Of a stretch of 60,000 nucleotides of DNA, positions 58,510 to 60,000 are shown piece after piece. Made by a program: the position numbers and the translations under genes. Under the pieces are notes generated by a model. That model did no database searches. It was not told where the DNA came from and saw nothing but the letters and a program-made list of their open reading frames with translations. The stretch lies in NCBI GenBank assembly GCA_903813345.2, contig CAIIXF020000006.1, positions 1,428,001-1,488,000 on the forward strand, written 5' to 3'. The stretch comes from Owenia fusiformis (Eukaryota > Annelida > Polychaeta > Sabellida > Oweniidae). Numbering within the stretch: position 1 is the stretch's first letter; each line of letters opens with the position of its first letter.

Positions 58510-59274
58510 GTATGTTGTTTTACTTATTAAAACCATCTTATTTGTCGACGTTATTTGAGATAACAAAATCAGTATTTCATATCCTTATATTCATTTATCA
58601 AAAGGATGTAGTGCACTCTCCATTATGATTTCCCCATGAGAAAAAATTAATTTATCTGATTTTTCAAAATGGATATACTGCTTTTATTATTACATTTATA
58701 TGTACACTAGTATTTTGTTAACCTATATTCAGCACTGTATTGGTCGATGGATGCATGGATGGGCCACTTATTTATTAGGGTCAATATTCAATCATGAAGC
58801 GAAGAGGTGTAGATGCTAAAACAGCGAAGCATTTTGTATCCATCAAAATATAGTTGCATCTTACGCATCCCTACATCGTATCCAAATATGTTATTTAGAG
58901 TTAGGGAAATATAATAGAATAATCGTTGGATTTACAAAGTTTCCAAAAACAACAATAAGTATATTATCGCATGGTAACAAGGATTTAGATCGAATATCAT
59001 GTAAAGTTGTATTAGATATGTTGATCCAGATATCATGTTTTAGCAAAAAATTCCCAAACCATCGAATATCACTTTCAAACCATCTAATATCACTTCTTAA
59101 AAAGTGATATTCGATGGTTCCAAAAACGATATTTGATGGTTTCATAAGTGATATTCGTTGGTTTCGATTTTCATAAGCGATATTCGTTGGTTTCGATTTT
59201 TTTGTAATCTTTGTTCAAAATTAAAAGTTTTTTTCAAATTTTTTAAAAACTTTTTCGCTGATCACGATTTCCCA
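58510..59274. repeat. MOXD1 intron with short ATATTCGATGG repeats
   Basis: Downstream of the last visible exon. Between about 59050 and 59200 several direct and inverted copies of AAGTGATATTCGATGGTTT-like words occur, spaced about 25-40 bp. Otherwise AT-rich, with no exon recognised. Confidence 0.5.
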
Positions 59275-60000
59275 TGGGATAAACAGATAATTCCTATGTT
59301 TTCTTTTAAAATATCAAATCATGTATATCAATATCTGATTCACTGCGCTCACTCATGAAGATATCAATATCCACTCATTGATATAAATGATTTTTTTCAA
59401 AACCATAGGATATTCCTATATTATTCCATAGTTAGCATGATATTCATAGGATAACATGTGAAAATAAAAACGGTATTTTTGAAATCCGTGGTAAAATATG
59501 ATATTTTGGACAAATTTTCACTTAACCATAACATACGGTTTTTTAGCCATGACATACGACGTCGTATGCGATGGTTTATGGATTTTTGCTACTTCAGACT
59601 CAAAACGAGGCTAAGTGTCAACATCGCCGGATCGTTTGGAAATTCGAATTAAATAACTTAATTTCCGACGGTTCTGATGATGACTTTAACTATGGAATAA
59701 AAAGAACATCCTATGATTTACTCGTGATATGATTTTAATCCACTCATGGATATTGATATCTGCACTCTCTCGCTACGCTCGCTCGTGCAGATATCATATC
59801 CATTCGTGGATAAAAATCATATCACTCATAAATCATAGGATATCCTCTATTTATTCCATAGTTAGCATGATATTCATAGGATAACATGTGAAAATAAAAA
59901 CGGTATTTTTGTAATCAGTGATAAAATATGATATTTTTGACAAATTTTCACTTAACCATAGCATACGATTTTTTAGCCATGACATACGGCGCCGTATGCG
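59275..60000. repeat. 430-bp tandem repeat carrying fold-backs
   Basis: TTATTCCATAGTTAGCATGA begins at 59421 and again at 59851 (period 430), and similarity continues to the window end. Before each copy lies a fold-back (59290-59420 and 59705-59845), with ATCCTATGATTT-type outer arms and GATATC-rich inner arms around a CGCTACGCTCGCTCG-like loop. Each unit also carries an ATACG(A/G)CG(T/C)CGTATGCG palindrome (near 59557 and 59984). Confidence 0.85.

Overview
This is an intron-rich, AT-rich eukaryotic nuclear DNA window, packed with interspersed repeats. The genes point to an invertebrate animal: prenylcysteine oxidase, Smac/DIABLO, isochorismatase-domain protein, a two-domain hexose-6-phosphate dehydrogenase (H6PD), a secreted animal heme peroxidase and a DBH-like copper monooxygenase. 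The repeats (mariner-like, hAT, Ty3/Gypsy, LINE and many fold-back elements) would suit a marine deuterostome such as an echinoderm or hemichordate, but I cannot name the species. A 500-base run of N (20913-21412) marks an assembly gap.

Layout. 1-2317 (-): 3' part of a prenylcysteine oxidase gene with a LINE relic in an intron. 2700-10080: gene-free and repeat-rich. It holds a dead mariner-like element and a family of about 500-bp elements with CAGGCCTGTCAAC ends and 6-bp target duplications, one copy nested inside another. 10978-13420: a 1.22-kb near-identical tandem duplication. 13811-16953 (+): last three coding exons of DIABLO. 18132-20283 (-): 3' exons of an isochorismatase-domain gene, convergent with DIABLO. 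22013-26436 (+): a complete five-exon H6PD gene (789 aa). 27590-44701 (-): a complete 15-exon heme peroxidase gene (753 aa) whose introns hold a 3-kb inverted satellite, a dead mariner and, on the opposite strand, an intronless alpha/beta hydrolase gene (39731-40681). 47180-47819: a third mariner-like element. 49143-54782 (-): a 5'-truncated Ty3/Gypsy element with an intact pol frame, an unusual C2H2 zinc-finger frame after the integrase, a polypurine tract and one LTR. 55396-58509 (+): eight 5' exons of a DBH-like monooxygenase. 59275-60000: fold-back and 430-bp tandem repeats.

The host genes are ordinary and show no joint pathway. The most unusual feature is shared by two unrelated ones. 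In DIABLO and in the peroxidase, the sequence across one exon end and its 5' splice site has been amplified in tandem into the adjoining intron (about 36 units of 26 bp, and about 12 units of 67 bp). Most units keep the exon-like bases and a GT donor. Also notable is the 8.3-kb peroxidase intron, whose two ends carry a 185-bp inverted repeat that starts exactly at the splice donor and encloses another large inverted repeat.

All exon structures were worked out by hand from splice signals, reading-frame phase and remembered family resemblance. Phase agrees across every junction given for the multi-exon genes, but no alignment or transcript data were used.
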